DNA from: Monodelphis domestica
Lineage: Eukaryota; Chordata; Mammalia; Didelphimorphia; Didelphidae
Assembly: GCF_027887165.1 (NCBI RefSeq)
Contig: NC_077228.1
Span: 422,237,207 to 422,301,206, forward strand
Length of the DNA: 64,000 nt
Direction: 5' to 3'
Program-made: the position numbers and the translations under genes
In this document: piece after piece, positions 12,361 to 23,243 of the stretch
Layout of the letters: each line of letters starts with the position of its first letter
Numbering within the stretch: position 1 is the first letter of the stretch
The notes under the pieces: model-generated
What the model was told of the DNA's origin: nothing
The model's database searches: none
The model's input: the letters and a program-made list of their open reading frames with translations, nothing else

Positions 12361-12379
12361 ACTACAAATCCCATGATGC
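12361..12379 (+). promoter_or_regulatory. ZNF143/THAP11-type site, SF3B5 copy 1, gene-proximal
   Basis: ACTACAAATCCCATGATGC closely resembles the ZNF143/THAP11 (Ronin) consensus ACTACAATTCCCAGAATGC found in many housekeeping promoters. Binding is inferred. Confidence 0.65.
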
Positions 12380-12440
12380 TTAATCACAGGAGTGTGGCGT
12401 GATATCTCAATTCTTCAAATTCCCTTCCTTAGGTAGCGCT

Positions 12441-12459
12441 GCATCCTGGGATTTGTAGT
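12441..12459 (-). promoter_or_regulatory. ZNF143/THAP11-type site, SF3B5 copy 1, distal and inverted
   Basis: On the minus strand it reads ACTACAAATCCCAGGATGC. With the site at 12361-12379 it forms an inverted pair about 61 bp apart. Confidence 0.65.
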
Positions 12460-12734
12460 CTGCGCATGATCCGGGTTAAAAAAACTTAAGGCCTGAAATT
12501 CTAAGATTTGTTTCTTGGAAGAATGTTGTGAGCTGACCTTCGTAGTTCTAGGCTTAGGTAGACCGGTGACTCAGTTACAGTGAGGTTAGACCGTAGTTCG
12601 TGTACTGGTGCCGAGAGACACCTCACTTGTGATCCTGAGAAAGCAAAGGAAAGAATCTGAGCCATAGAATCCAATCTGAGACTCAAAGAGGCCTCAGACT
12701 TAATGTCATTGCAGGCATATTTAACCCTTGATCA

Positions 12735-12892
12735 GCGAACTGTTTTTTTGAAATATTTTGATAACTTTCAAAATATAATCGGTTTCCATCGTAATGCTAT
12801 AGATTTTCTTTATACATTTAAAAACATTATTCGGAGAAAGGATCCAGAGGTTTCACCAAGCCACAGGAGTCTATCTTAAGAACTCTGGATTT
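12735..12892 (+). mobile_element. hAT-type DNA transposon remnant, 3' part
   Basis: Shares 'ATTTAAAAACATTATTCGGAGAAAGGATCCAGAGGTTTCACCA' and 'TTAAGAACTC' with the better copy at 24651-24885. It is truncated on the left. Confidence 0.6.
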
Positions 12893-13470
12893 AGCCCAAC
12901 CCCTCCATGCTGCCATGTTGTCTTTCCCATTTGAATGTGTGATGCCAAAGGGCAGGGAGAACTGGGTTTTTTTTTTTTATGGGGGGCGGGTGTAGTAAAT
13001 TTTGCTTTATATACCCAACTGCTTCTTTGCTCTGTAGCAGGTACACCATTAGCAGTTAAATGCTCTTTGACTTGAAAAAGAATCCTTCAAGTTTTTCTAT
13101 GAAGTATTTAAGATTTCATTCAGCGTTTACTTGAACTTTAATTAGGAAGATTACTGCCTTAGGTTAAGGCACTAAGAAGATGTCATTAATACTTGTGGTT
13201 TTGTTTTTTTCTTATTGTTGTGTTTTGTTTGTTTTTGCAATTTATACCCATTGTTCTTACTCTGGCCTCTAGAGCCAAGCAAAATAAATCAAATTTGTGC
13301 CCCAAGTAATAGTCTTTTCAAATACTTAGCACTTAAATCCAGTGCTGCCCAAGTCCAATCCAGGCTAAACTTTCTTGGTTTGGTTTTTTTCTTTTTCATC
13401 CAGTCCTCAGTGAATTTAAGTCTTCTGCCGCTTTTAATTATTTCCTTTGGATCAAAAGATCCTAAATTAA
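12893..13470. other. Unassigned intergenic DNA
   Basis: T-rich runs (about 12966-12979 and 13205-13240) but no gene or clear repeat. The 100-codon frame at 13215-13517 is low-complexity and runs into the MIR fragment. Confidence 0.5.
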
Positions 13471-13477
13471 TGCTGAA

Positions 13478-13645
13478 AAGGATCTTAGAGGTTCCAGCTC
13501 TCTCATTTTACAAATGAGGAAACTGAGGCCCAAAGAGATGTGTTAAATTTATATAAGTAGCAAATAGCCCAGCTAAGATTCAAAATTAGGTCCCTTAATT
13601 CCAAGTTCAGTACTTTTCCCATTGCATTTCAATGTGGCCCTCCCT
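13478..13645 (-). mobile_element. MIR-like SINE
   Basis: Contains 'CATTTTACAAATGAGGAAACTGAGGCCCAAAGAGATG', the well-known antisense MIR core, followed by a worn right part. Confidence 0.75.
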
Positions 13646-14200
13646 CTCCAGCTTCTAGAAACTTAAGTTCATTCTTACAATGAAAACATGCTGGCCCTTA
13701 TAGACTTTCAAGTTTTGGTTTGATGGAGACAGAAGATGGCAATAATATCACCTTCTTATTCCTGGACACTGCCCTCCAATGCAGTAGAGGATTGCATTTA
13801 ATGAATATGAATATTCTTGGTTACCATATCACACTATTGACATATTGAGCTTTCAGACACCTAAAATGTCCAGCTTTTAAAAATTAACTTATTTAATTAA
13901 GTTAATTATTTCATCAGTGTCTATTTTTGAGCTAAAGTTGTGTTACCAGAGGATGTAAACTAGATCTGTCTTGGTTTTCAACCAGGGGGCTGGTACCATT
14001 CATTGTTCCCAAGTCAGTCTCTACTCAAATATGCACCTTCTCTTGCTAGGCTATGGCAGATCACCAGTATATTCCATATACAGGTGACTGTTGCCTCACT
14101 GACAATTCAAATGCTCATTGCTCTGATACCTGAATGTCTAAGAATCACAGAGAGAAGAAAGAAATGCAACGCACTGTCATCTCTGTAAAATTCTATGAGA
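13646..14200. other. Unassigned intergenic DNA
   Basis: No gene, RNA or repeat recognised. Confidence 0.5.
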
Positions 14201-14202
14201 AC

Positions 14203-14352
14203 TTCATGATTTGGCAAGGCATCTCTTTCACTTAGCTATGTGACTTTGGGCAAGTCACCTAATCATCTGTCTCAGTTTCCTTATCTCTAAAATAAGGGGG
14301 CTGTATTAGATGGTTTCTAAGGACCTTTCGAGCCAAGTCTACATTCTGGTTC
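14203..14352 (+). mobile_element. MIR-like SINE
   Basis: Contains 'GCTATGTGACTTTGGGCAAGTCACCTAATCATCTGTCTCAGTTTCCTTATCT' and 'AGATGGTTTCTAAGGACC', the sense MIR core and tail. Confidence 0.75.
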
Positions 14353-14930
14353 TTTATGACATCCAAATCATTCCACCCCATTCCTCACCCCAAACACATT
14401 CATGGTGGAAATACTGTTTTGCCACAACCAGGTATTACATCTGAACACTATGCCAGTCTCATTTCTTCTCTGCCTTGACAGTTATGGGAATACTATTTCT
14501 CTTTTAAGATATAACAATATTTCCTGCTATTATCTGTTTATCCATGAGTTGGGGAGAATATTTTCCAAAATATTTTCCAGAATATTTCCCAAATATTTGG
14601 GCTTTAATGCCTTAGTATTTTGCTAATGACCTTGCATTCATGTATATTCTCTAAAGAGAAAATTGTGAGATTAAGTAATAGGACATACTGATTTTGAATG
14701 TATGGAAATTGCAATGGTGTCTCTCTATTCTCTACCCTTTCTTTCTTCTCTGATCAACCTCATCATCCCCAACATCTTCTCAGCTATTTGGGATTTTCTT
14801 GAGAATATTTGACTCTTGACCTCTCCCCTCACTTCAGGTTGCTTAAGGATAAAAGTGGGTATAAGTTACTTGCTATGTAATGACAAATGTTGTTATAATA
14901 CACTTGGCCCTATCCCTTAAGGATCACTGG
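14353..14930. other. Unassigned intergenic DNA
   Basis: No gene recognised. AT-rich, with ATATTTTCCAAA-type short direct repeats near 14555-14600. Confidence 0.45.
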
Positions 14931-14934
14931 GAAA

Positions 14935-15612
14935 AAAACTACACAGACCTTGTCAAAACTATATGGCCCACTAACTGTACCAAAATATTTTTAACAGCTC
15001 TTTTTGCAGTGGCAAAAATATTAGAAACTGAAGGGTTGTCCACCACTTGGGGAATGAATGGATGAACAAATTGTAGTAAATGGTCATAATGGAATACTAT
15101 TGTGCTTAAGAGATGATAAACAGGATGAGCTCAGAAAAACCTGGAAAGACATATATGAACAGATGCAATGTGAAGTGAGCAGAATCAGGAGAACAATGTA
15201 TACAATCACAGAATTATTATAAAATGATCAACTATTGAGGACTAAACCATTATCAAACAGAGCAAGTTTTCAAGATAACCACAAGGGACTCATGATGAGA
15301 ATGCTATCTATAGCCAAAGGGGAAGCTGTAGGAGTCTGAGTGCAGATCAAAGTATGCCATCTTCCACTTTATTTCCTTCATGAGATTTTTATTGTATATA
15401 TGATATGTCTTCTATCATCACATGAGCAAAATAGAAATTTATATTGCATTAAAGTACTGGTATAACTTTTGTCAGACTATCTACCACCATGGGGAAAGGG
15501 GGAGAAGGAAGGAAGGGAAAAAGATCTGAATTCTAAAATATCAGACAACAGTTGTCAAACATTGTTTCTATATGTAACTGAAAACAAAGTTTTTTTAATT
15601 AAAAAAAATCTA
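14935..15612 (+). mobile_element. L1 3'UTR, older marsupial subfamily
   Basis: Matches an L1 3' region: 'GGAATGAATGGATGAACAAATTGTAGTA', 'GGAATACTATTGTGCTTAAG', 'GAAGTGAGCAGAATCAGGAGAACAATG', 'GGGACTCATGATGAGAATGCTATC'. It is more diverged than the copy at 9501-9896. It ends in an A-rich stretch near 15600-15608. Confidence 0.7.
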
Positions 15613-15729
15613 TGCCCTGTCAAAACATCTTTACATTTATCAGAATTAGAAACTGTATATTTTGTGACATATAACATAAACACATTTTCTATTTAGAAAA
15701 ACTTGTCAGTATATGTGTAATTATTCTGT

Positions 15730-16080
15730 TTTTAGCTTTTTTTTAAGGATTTAGAGGTTTGCTACAAAATAGTCTAAATGATTAAAAAAAATGTGGTCCA
15801 CAGAAAACTGGAAACAAAGTATATAACCATTGATTGAAGGATAGCTAAATAAATTAGTAAATGAAATGAAGGTCATGGAATATTACTAGACTATAAGAAA
15901 CAACAGATATGAAGAATTCAGAGGTATAGAAGACATGCAGAGGAGGAACAGGAAATGAATATGCAAAATAACTACAGTAATAGAAATAGAAATACTGTAA
16001 CAACAAAAAACTAAAACTCAACATTGTCTAATTAAAAGGATCGAGTTTGTTTTTGGCTAAAAATTAAGAAAGAAAATACA
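15730..16080 (+). mobile_element. Old L1 3'UTR relic
   Basis: Keeps the order 'GGAAACAAAG..ATTGATTGAAGGATAGCTAAATAAATT', 'GGAATATTACTAGACTATAAG', 'CAGAGGAGGAACAGG'. It resembles the neighbouring L1 but is much more decayed. Confidence 0.45.
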
Positions 16081-16285
16081 CCTTTATCCCTTCCTTGTGG
16101 AAGCAGAGGATTAGGGGTAAAAGCATTATATATTTGTATATAAGATTGAATTGATATATTGATTAATTTTGCTAAATTTCTTTTTTATTTTCAAATCTTT
16201 GTTACAAAAAATTATGAATAAGGAATAAGGGAAGGGCATTTTCAGGAATGAAAATGATATAAAAATAGGCAATAATCACTTTATT

Positions 16286-16489
16286 TTTAATTTTTTTTTT
16301 TAAACCCTTACCTTCTGCCTTGGAGCCAATACTGGCTCCAAGGCAGAAGAGTGGTAAGGGCTAGGCAATGGGGGTTAAGTGACTTGCCCAGGGTCACACA
16401 GCTGGGAAGTATCTGAGGCCAGATTTGAACCTAGGACCTCCCGTCTGTAGGTCTGGCTCTTAATCCACTGAGCTACCCAGCTGCCCCCA
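16286..16489 (-). mobile_element. Marsupial SINE with perfect internal hairpin
   Basis: A near full-length antisense copy. It reads from T-rich tail, through AAACCCTTACC, to CAGCTGCCCC at the head. The tail-side palindrome is perfect: 17-bp arms at 16312-16328 and 16333-16349 around a 4-base ATAC loop. The head contains the tRNA-like region. Confidence 0.92.
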
Positions 16490-16610
16490 GATAATCACTT
16501 AAAAAAAAGGGGGGGGGGATGTGCCCTACTTTAAGTTGAGTAGTATTGCAAAATGCCTTAAGTAAATATGGAAATGAGTAAGATATATGTAGTAGCCACA
16601 GGGATGTTGA

Positions 16611-16860
16611 GCATAGGGGGCAGCTAGGTAACATGAGTGAATGGAGTTTTGAACTGAAAAGTCAAGAAGATGAATTAAAAATCTACCTTGCATATTTACT
16701 ATGTAGTCCTGGGAAAGTTCCAACCTCTCAGTCTCAGTTTCCTCATTTGTAAAATGAGGATAAAGATAGCACCCATCTGACAGGATTCTTGTAAGAATCA
16801 AACAAGAAATATTTGTGAAGCATTTTATAAACCACAAAGTGTAATATAAATGCTAGCTGG
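16611..16860 (+). mobile_element. CORE-SINE/MIR-type SINE
   Basis: Head GGGGGCAGCTAGGT, then 'CTCAGTTTCCTCATTTGTAAAATGAGGATAAAGATAGCACC' and tail 'TAATATAAATGCTAGCTGGTA'. Confidence 0.75.
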
Positions 16861-17935
16861 TATAATGTAAAAATATAATTAGTCCCCCTGCCTCGCCTCT
16901 CATTGGAGTAGCCTTTAAATTCTCTCTTGAATCTAATATGCAGGGTTGAAATTCAGTCTGTTATTCTTTAGGGGAAGACAAGCATCACGATATCCAGTAG
17001 TATACTTTGATTAGCAACTTGTCTTCAACTAAGGTACCACATCAAAGTATTATCTATGTCTGGGGATGAACTGTCCAATACGTTTATAATGAACTCAGAC
17101 ATAAGAGATGTTCTGGGGCCATATGCACTTTCTGTGGTTTCAGTAAGTCTTTCAGAGTGAAGGCACATTCAATTTTCTCTGAAGAATTCAGCTTCATAGT
17201 AGCAGACCTCATAATGAGAGCTTGCAAAATTACAAACATGTTCAGAAGTTTTAATTGGATTAGCACGGCTTCTGTGAGTTATTAACCAAAAAGAACCCAT
17301 GGGAAATAACTAGGACAATCTTTCATTGCTGAGCTCCCAGAACAGCCATAATTTTTAATATGGGCAGACTCCAAGGGGAAAAGAAAGGATAGAAACGGAT
17401 CTTCCCCCCCCCCCCCCCCATTAACTGGTATTTAATTAAATAGGTTGTTCCATTCAAAGTCTTCTTAGAATAAAGCTTGACATTTACAGCTGATCTCCTG
17501 GGATAGGAGCAACTGCTTCACAGCTGGGTTCTACTTTTTTAATTGGATTCTAGTAGATACAAAATTTCTCTAACTTATAGAAACTTAACCTATTACATCA
17601 TTTTTATACAACATAAACCATTAGTAAGGAATTTGCATTTTTTATTTATACCTTTTGCTTTAGCATTGACTTCAGTGCTTACTTGAGCAGCACATATTTA
17701 ACAGTGACTTCGTTTCTAAATGTATTCTACTTCCCTCCTCTGTGCAGGAAGTCATCCCTTGTAACAGAAAGCAAAACAGCTACTCAGAAAAACTAACCAA
17801 CACATTAACTAAGTCTCATAGTATATTCAGTGTTTCACACTCATAGTTCCCCATCTCTGCAAGGAAATAGGAGAAGTTTATTTTCTCATTTCTTCTCCAA
17901 AACCAAGTTTGGTTCTTGTAATTACACAATGTTCA
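16861..17935. other. Unassigned intergenic DNA with a C homopolymer
   Basis: No gene recognised. A run of about 15 C lies at 17405-17419. Confidence 0.5.
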
Positions 17936-18239
17936 GCTTTAGTTTTGGTTATTTCCATTCCATTGTTGTAGTTACTGTTAGAGTTTTCCTGCTCTTATTT
18001 CTTGCTGTATCACTTCATATACATTTCTCTACCTCTCTAAATTTATATTCATGTTTCTTAAGGTTTAGTAATAGTCCATTACATTGATTTACTACAATTT
18101 AACTATTGCCCAATGGATGATCATCTACTTGTTTTCTAATTTTTTGCTACCACAGAAAAATTATCCAATTACTATTATGTCTGCAGTTTCTTTGGGTTAC
18201 ATGCTTGATGGTTTGATTCTTCAGACATGAGTTATAGAC
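17936..18239 (-). mobile_element. Old L1 3' relic, antisense
   Basis: Contains antisense L1 3' blocks such as 'TAATAGTCCATTACATTGATTTACTACAATTTAACTATTGCCCAATGGATGATCATC' and 'TTCTAATTTTTTGCTACCACAGAAAAA', matching the layout of the clearer copy at 39.4 kb. Confidence 0.6.
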
Positions 18240-18444
18240 ATTTTTTTTTAAACCCTTGCCTTCTGCCTTGGAGCCAATACTGTGTATTGGCTCCAAGGCA
18301 GAAGAGTGATAAGGGCTAGGCAATGGGGGTCAAGTGATTTGCTCAGGGTCACACAGCTGGGAAGTATCTGAGGCCAGATTTGAACCTAGGACCTCCCATC
18401 TCTAGGCCTGATTCTCAATCCACTGAGCTACCCAGCTGCCCCCA
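18240..18444 (-). mobile_element. Marsupial SINE with perfect internal hairpin
   Basis: Same family and orientation as 16286-16489, with a T-rich tail at the left. The palindrome has 20-bp arms (18260-18279 and 18285-18304) around a 5-base loop, again with no mismatch. Confidence 0.92.
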
Positions 18445-18490
18445 AAACTTGAGCTGACTTTGTTGTCTGGAAAGTGGTCGAAGAAAGTTG

Positions 18491-18563
18491 CGCCCAACAT
18501 GGGGCTCAAACCCACGACCCTGAGATTAAGAGTGTCATGCTCTACTGACTGAGCTAGCCAGGC
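18491..18563 (-). tRNA. tRNA-Lys(CTT)-like pseudogene
   Basis: The 73-base minus-strand sequence starts GCCTGGCTAGCTCAGTC, carries a CTCTTAA anticodon loop (anticodon CTT, Lys) and ends GTTGGGCG, closely matching mammalian tRNA-Lys-CTT. Several features argue that it is not functional. The D-loop GG is GTCAG. The anticodon stem has one C/C mismatch. The T-loop reads GGTTTGAGCC instead of the B-box GGTTCGAGCC. No T-run terminator follows. It is most likely a decayed gene or a tRNA-derived retrocopy. It lies 46 bp from a SINE but is not part of it. Confidence 0.85.
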
Positions 18564-18569
18564 ACTTCC

Positions 18570-19140
18570 CTAGACATTTTAAGAATGGTTCATTGACTTA
18601 TAAACCAAACAACTAAACCTTGGAAAGAGTGTGAATACAAGGAACATGACTGTAGAAGGACCTCCTGAAATATTTCTAAATAAGGAGCATATTTGAATCT
18701 GGACTTGTACAGCCCTTATTCCCAAGGTAATTGCTAGCATGTCAGTGCTTCTTCATTCCATGTAATAATTAATATTCCATTGAAGTTTTGGGGGCAAAGC
18801 AGCAATACAATCTGGGTAATCCAAGTCTCACTTTTCTACAGAAAATGCTTTGCCTCTAATGTGTGATCCTCTACTTCAAGATCTACACTTTGAACAATGA
18901 CTTACTAAAACAACCACAGCCAGACATACTTAGTTTTCTAATAATGTCTACCTTTTTTTAATGGTATAGTCTTTGGTTTATGGACTCTTTTTCTATTCCT
19001 TATACCCCTAGCTCTAGAAATCTACCTCTCACAGATGGTCATTGCCCACATATTAATACTTTTTCCTCAATTAAAAGCTACAAACCTTTCTATACATTTG
19101 CTGTGAATTGGATTAAAGTAATCCCAGAATTACTGGCCTA
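18570..19140. other. Unassigned intergenic DNA
   Basis: No gene or repeat recognised apart from short L2-like hints near the right edge. Confidence 0.45.
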
Positions 19141-19144
19141 ATGA

Positions 19145-20180
19145 CCAGCTCTAAAAGTGGCAGTCCCTTTTGATGGACATGACCCCACTCACTGTCCCTT
19201 TCTGAACATTCTCTTTTTGCTTGGTTTCTGAAACAGCACACCGTCCTGGCTCTCCTACCTTTCTAACTACTCCTTCAGTTTCCTTTGCTGGTGCTTCATT
19301 AAGAAGAATAGGTCAACCAAATGTTAAGGGTAAAATTTTAGGTTGAGACTGAATATATTATTTAGTGGTCACCAAGGATTTAAATTCTAAATCCCAATGA
19401 AATACTCAAGTCAGAATGGAATTTTATGGTGGTTTATTTACAATAAAAGGAAGAAATTAAGAAGGAGAAGGAGTGAAAGGGGTAAAGATCTACTCTGGCC
19501 TGGCCTGAACCAGGGGGAGTTCAGAGGCATCTGAGCCAAGGGACCTTCCCAGAAGATTAAATCTAGCTCGGCTTCCAGGTAGGAGGCCTCCTCCAAGCTG
19601 AGGGGCCTCCTTGGAGGCTGGAACCATTAAAAGGGTCAAGGGAAAGGGAAATCAGCCTTAACACTCACCACATGGTTGCCTAAGGGAAACAGCCTCAGAT
19701 CTCCACACCCCAGCCCTCAAAGTCAAGAACCATCACAAAAAGCTGCTAAAGTCCTGCTCACAGGAAGTGACACAAAATATAAAGGCAGTCCCTTACATCA
19801 CTTCCTGTGTCTCACATGTACTAAGGGTGGCTTAAACTTGGCTTAGGACAGCCCAGGGGGTCAGTGAGTCATCTCCAATTTGTCACTTGCTAGCATAAAC
19901 AGGTCCCAGACCATCCTCCCCCACACTTAATCCTTTAGTGGGGGTGTATACATTCCTGGTTGCTAAAATTTTAAAGACTAAGCAGGGTGGAGTAAATCTA
20001 ACATTCACACAAATGACCTATTAAGGTGGATATTACCTAAAGTTCTAGTTGTATTCGTTTCTGTCTTGATAATCCTTCCTTGGGCTCTCTTATTCACTAC
20101 CATGACTTCAGCTATCTCTTCTGAGCAGATAACTTCCAGACCTAGAGATATATCCTTAATTTTTTTCCTGAGCTTTGTAA
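19145..20180 (+). mobile_element. L2 LINE relic split by a solo LTR
   Basis: The left part has 'GAAACAGCACACCGTCCTGGCTCTCCTACC', the right part 'GGGCTCTCTTATTCACTACCATGACTTCAGCTATC...AACTTCCAGACCTAGAGATATATC'. These are consecutive L2 segments in sense orientation. The solo LTR at 19322-20009 separates them. Confidence 0.75.
19322..20009 (-). mobile_element. Solo LTR (family 2) with perfect 4-bp target duplication
   Basis: It is 688 bp, TG at left and CA at right on the plus strand, in minus orientation, with a polyadenylation-type AAATAAACC on the minus strand near 19430. The flanks are CAAA (19318-19321) and CAAA (20010-20013), a 4-bp duplication as made by class I retroviruses. A related LTR lies in plus orientation at 47256-47842. 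It is a fossil. Confidence 0.92.
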
Positions 20181-20266
20181 TAATAAAAAAAATGTAATAT
20201 GTAATAATTAAAATGCTACATTTTAATTTAATTTAATTTAAACATTTAATATTTAGAAATTGGTTT

Positions 20267-20996
20267 TGTTAAATAATATTAGTAAAAAAATTATTGTGGT
20301 CACCATTTATAAAATTAACTCTTAAGTCATGAGGATGATAGTAGCTTTTAACAATTTAATTTAAAATAAATATAGTATAAGAAAGAAATGAGAAAGGAAG
20401 TAGAAAATTTAATTTCTAGCCTACAACTCTAAAGTCTGGCCCATAGAATTTCAGCTCACTCTCTGACAAGGTTCTGATCTCCACATGGAAGTCTGGTAGT
20501 CTCTTCAGAGCAAGAGTCTTACCAGCTCAGGAGGGTGTCTTCCACCCAAGCTACCAATGCCAAGAGGAGCAGAAGAATCAATCCCAGAAAACTCACACCA
20601 AGGACTTCCAAAGACTCCCCTTAGACCTCTTTGGTTTCATCTTTTTTAGCCCTTTTCTCCATGTCCCTTCCTGTCTCTCTCTGCTGATCTATCCCCTCTC
20701 AGGAACCAAAGTCTCCCTGACCTGGACTTGTAACCCTTAGTTCTGGGTCATGGTCCTAGGGCTCTTAACTTGTGACCTCTGTTTGGAGTGTTTTAGCCCT
20801 GGGTCAGATGAGAAGAAAGTTCACAACTCTGGGAGGAAGGGGTTCCCTTTCCCCATCCCCCCCTATGATTCTATTGAGAGATGAGCATGTTGAAATCTCC
20901 CCAATTAAGAATTTCAGAAGATTAATATGCCTAGTCTCCCCAATGAATCATTTCACATAATCAGCTTATACCTCTAAAGAGTTTCTGGCTAGAGGT
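20267..20996 (-). mobile_element. LTR fragment (family 3)
   Basis: Shares 'GTGGTCACC.TTTATAAAAT', 'CTTAAGTCA', 'GATCTCCACATGGA' and 'TGTCCCTTCCTGTCTCTC'-type blocks with 48237-48860, in minus orientation. Its right 226 bp form one arm of an inverted repeat with 21635-21871. It is a fossil with approximate borders. Confidence 0.65.
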
Positions 20997-21056
20997 ATAT
21001 ACAATATTGCACTATCTAAGAAGAAATTACAATATTTGGAGATAAGAGGGAAATAT

Positions 21057-21163
<107 letters not shown>

Positions 21164-21634
21164 ATGATTGGCAGGTGCATTGACAAAAAGCCAATTGGGG
21201 CAATCCCCTTTGGCATAAGAGCTTACATTCAGAGTAAATGTGTTCAACCCCCTTCAATTAGATTCACTACATCCCAAAGTTCATTCTGGATCTTTTGATG
21301 CAGTGTGTGGTTTCTGCAGGCTTCTTTATGGTTCCTTCTTTTAAAAGTCCACTTTTTTGATTTGGGGAGTTAGCAAGCTTCTTTTCCTGAAATCTCTCTC
21401 AAAAAAATTTTTTTTTATCTTGGATTTTACGAAAATTATACAATCACCCTGAGGAGGGTGTTGACCATCACCCAGATCAACCTGGGATACATGTCTTAGT
21501 TACAGGGTATATAAATCAATTGTCAAAAGAAAATCCAAAAACATAAAAAAACCCAAATAAACAAAATAGAAAAAACATTAAATTTTGAAAAAAAATATCA
21601 AAATTAAATTGTATATAAAAATTCTAAGTAAGCA

Positions 21635-21871
21635 ACCTCTAGCCAGAAGATCTTTAGAGGCATAAGCTGGTTATGTGAAATGATTCATTAGGGAGACTAG
21701 GCATATTAATCTCCTGAAATGCTTAATTAGGGAGATTTCACCATTCTCATCTTCCAATAGAATCACATAGGGGATTGTGTAAAGGGAACCTCTTCCTTCC
21801 AGGGTCGTGAACTTTCTTCTTATCTGACCCATCCCATTAGCAGGGCTGGAATGCTCCAAACAGAGGTCACA
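21635..21871 (+). mobile_element. Inverted partner of the family 3 LTR fragment
   Basis: The reverse complement of this block matches 20771-20996 along its whole length (roughly 85% by eye), including TGTGACCTCTGTTTGGAG at the outer end and TCTGGCTAGAGGT at the inner end. Between the arms lie about 640 bp including the GA tract. It is a fossil. Confidence 0.8.
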
Positions 21872-21994
21872 GTTCCATACCCACATTTCCAACAGTTCAT
21901 AGGATTTATCTCTCTGTATAATCCACCAGAATTTCAACATTGATATATCTTAAGCTGAATTTATTATCTTTTCTTCAAAATCTGCTTTATTCTG

Positions 21995-22190
21995 ACTTTA
22001 CTATTATAGAACCATATGTCAGAGTATAGAGGAACTTCAAGGCCATTTAATTCACTGGTCTTATAGCTAAGGGAACTACAATCCATGGAGATCATAGGTT
22101 TCTCCCAAAGTAAACATGAGAGGTAAAATTTGAACCCAGGTCCTCTGACTCCAGAGCTAGTGCTTTGTCCATTGCAGCACATTCTTTCAG
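21995..22190 (+). mobile_element. MIR-like repeat
   Basis: Contains 'CAGAGTATAGAGGAACTTCAAGGCCATTTAATTCACTGG' and 'AATTTGAACCCAGGTCCTCTGACTCCAGAGCTAGTGCTTTGTCCATTGCAGCAC', a widespread therian repeat layout. Confidence 0.6.
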
Positions 22191-22393
22191 TAGTCTCACC
22201 ATTCACCAAGGAACCCATCTTTGAAATTTTGTAATTGCCTTTGATTCTTTCTTTCCTTCTTTGAAATTTAGTTGTTTTTCAAGTCCTGTTGATTCTGTCC
22301 ATAGCAAAGTTCACATCTGCCCTTTCCTCTCTATTCTAAAGGTCATCACCTCTAATACAAAAACCTCATTAGCATCTACTTGTATTATTCCTG

Positions 22394-22606
22394 CATTGGC
22401 AAACCTATTGCAAGTGTGATGGAGAGGGCTACTCCCTTCCCCTCTCCATGAGCTCTTGAGGACTTTTCTCTCATCATCTGCCCCTCTGCCCAGCAGCCCA
22501 ATGGGAGTGCTATTTCCCTCCCATGTCTGGGGTAAGTCCGGGGACTCACATGCAGCATGAGGGTTGCAGTTCGGGCACTTGGTCTCTAAAATGTTTACCA
22601 TCACTG
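22394..22606. mobile_element. hAT-type MITE inserted in L2
   Basis: The right end reads AAATGTTTACCATCACTGG and the left end TTGGCAAACCT. Together they make imperfect terminal inverted repeats of the CAGTGATGGnAAAC type seen in marsupial hAT elements. About 210 bp and too short to encode a transposase. Confidence 0.6.
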
Positions 22607-22740
22607 GCTATTCAATAGCCTCCTTATTAATTTTACTTCCTTTATTCTATGCTTCCTTTAATACATTCTTTATGCTACTATCAGCCTTATCCTTATACCA
22701 GACGTAATAATATGACATCTCTGATTAAAATCGTTCAGGG

Positions 22741-23243
22741 AACTGGGGAATGAATGAACAAATTGTGGTGATAGAATACCATTGTGCTATAAAGGAATGA
22801 GGAAGAGGATAATTTCAGACTGATGATGATGCAAAGTGAAATAAGCAGAATCAGGAAAACGCCTTACACAGTAATAGCAACATTATGAAATGATCAACTG
22901 TGATAGGCTTAGCTTTTATCAGCAATATAATGATCCAGGATAATTCTGAGGGACTTATGACAAAGAATGCTAGCCACCTTCAGAGAAAGAACTGTTGGAA
23001 TCTGATTTTTGAAGTGTTTATTTGGGTTTATATTTTGGGAGTTTGGGTTTTAGAAGATTACTCATTTGTAAAAATGAACAATATAGAAATATGTTTTACA
23101 TGATAAATACACATATAATTAAATCATCTGCCAACACCAGGAGAAGGGAAGAGAAGGAAGGAGATGAGTTCAATCATATAACTAAGGAAAACTTGTGAGA
23201 AATTTGTTATTATTTGTCATTGGCAAAAAAATTAAATTTTAAT
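22741..23243 (+). mobile_element. L1 3'UTR inserted in L2, with target duplications
   Basis: L1 blocks 'GGAATGAATGAACAAATTGTGGTG', 'CAATATAATGATCCAGGATAATTCTGAGGGACTTATGAC', and 'CATTGGCAAAAAAATTAAATTTTAAT' at the 3' end. The flanks AAATCGTTCAGGG (22728-22740) and AAATCCTTCAGTG (23244-23256) are a worn target-site duplication, and L2 continues beyond. Confidence 0.8.

Larger units (their letters stand above)
12107..12520 (-). promoter_or_regulatory. CpG-rich promoter of SF3B5 copy 1
   Basis: GC/CpG-rich sequence upstream of the gene. Going away from the ATG, it holds a near-CRE ACGTCA (12251-12256), ETS-type CCGGAA sites (about 12288-12299), and two ACTACAAATCCC-type motifs facing each other (12361-12379 and 12441-12459). 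No TATA box is apparent near the gene. The same elements in the same order occur upstream of copy 2, so they are likely functional. Transcription start not determined. Confidence 0.7.
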
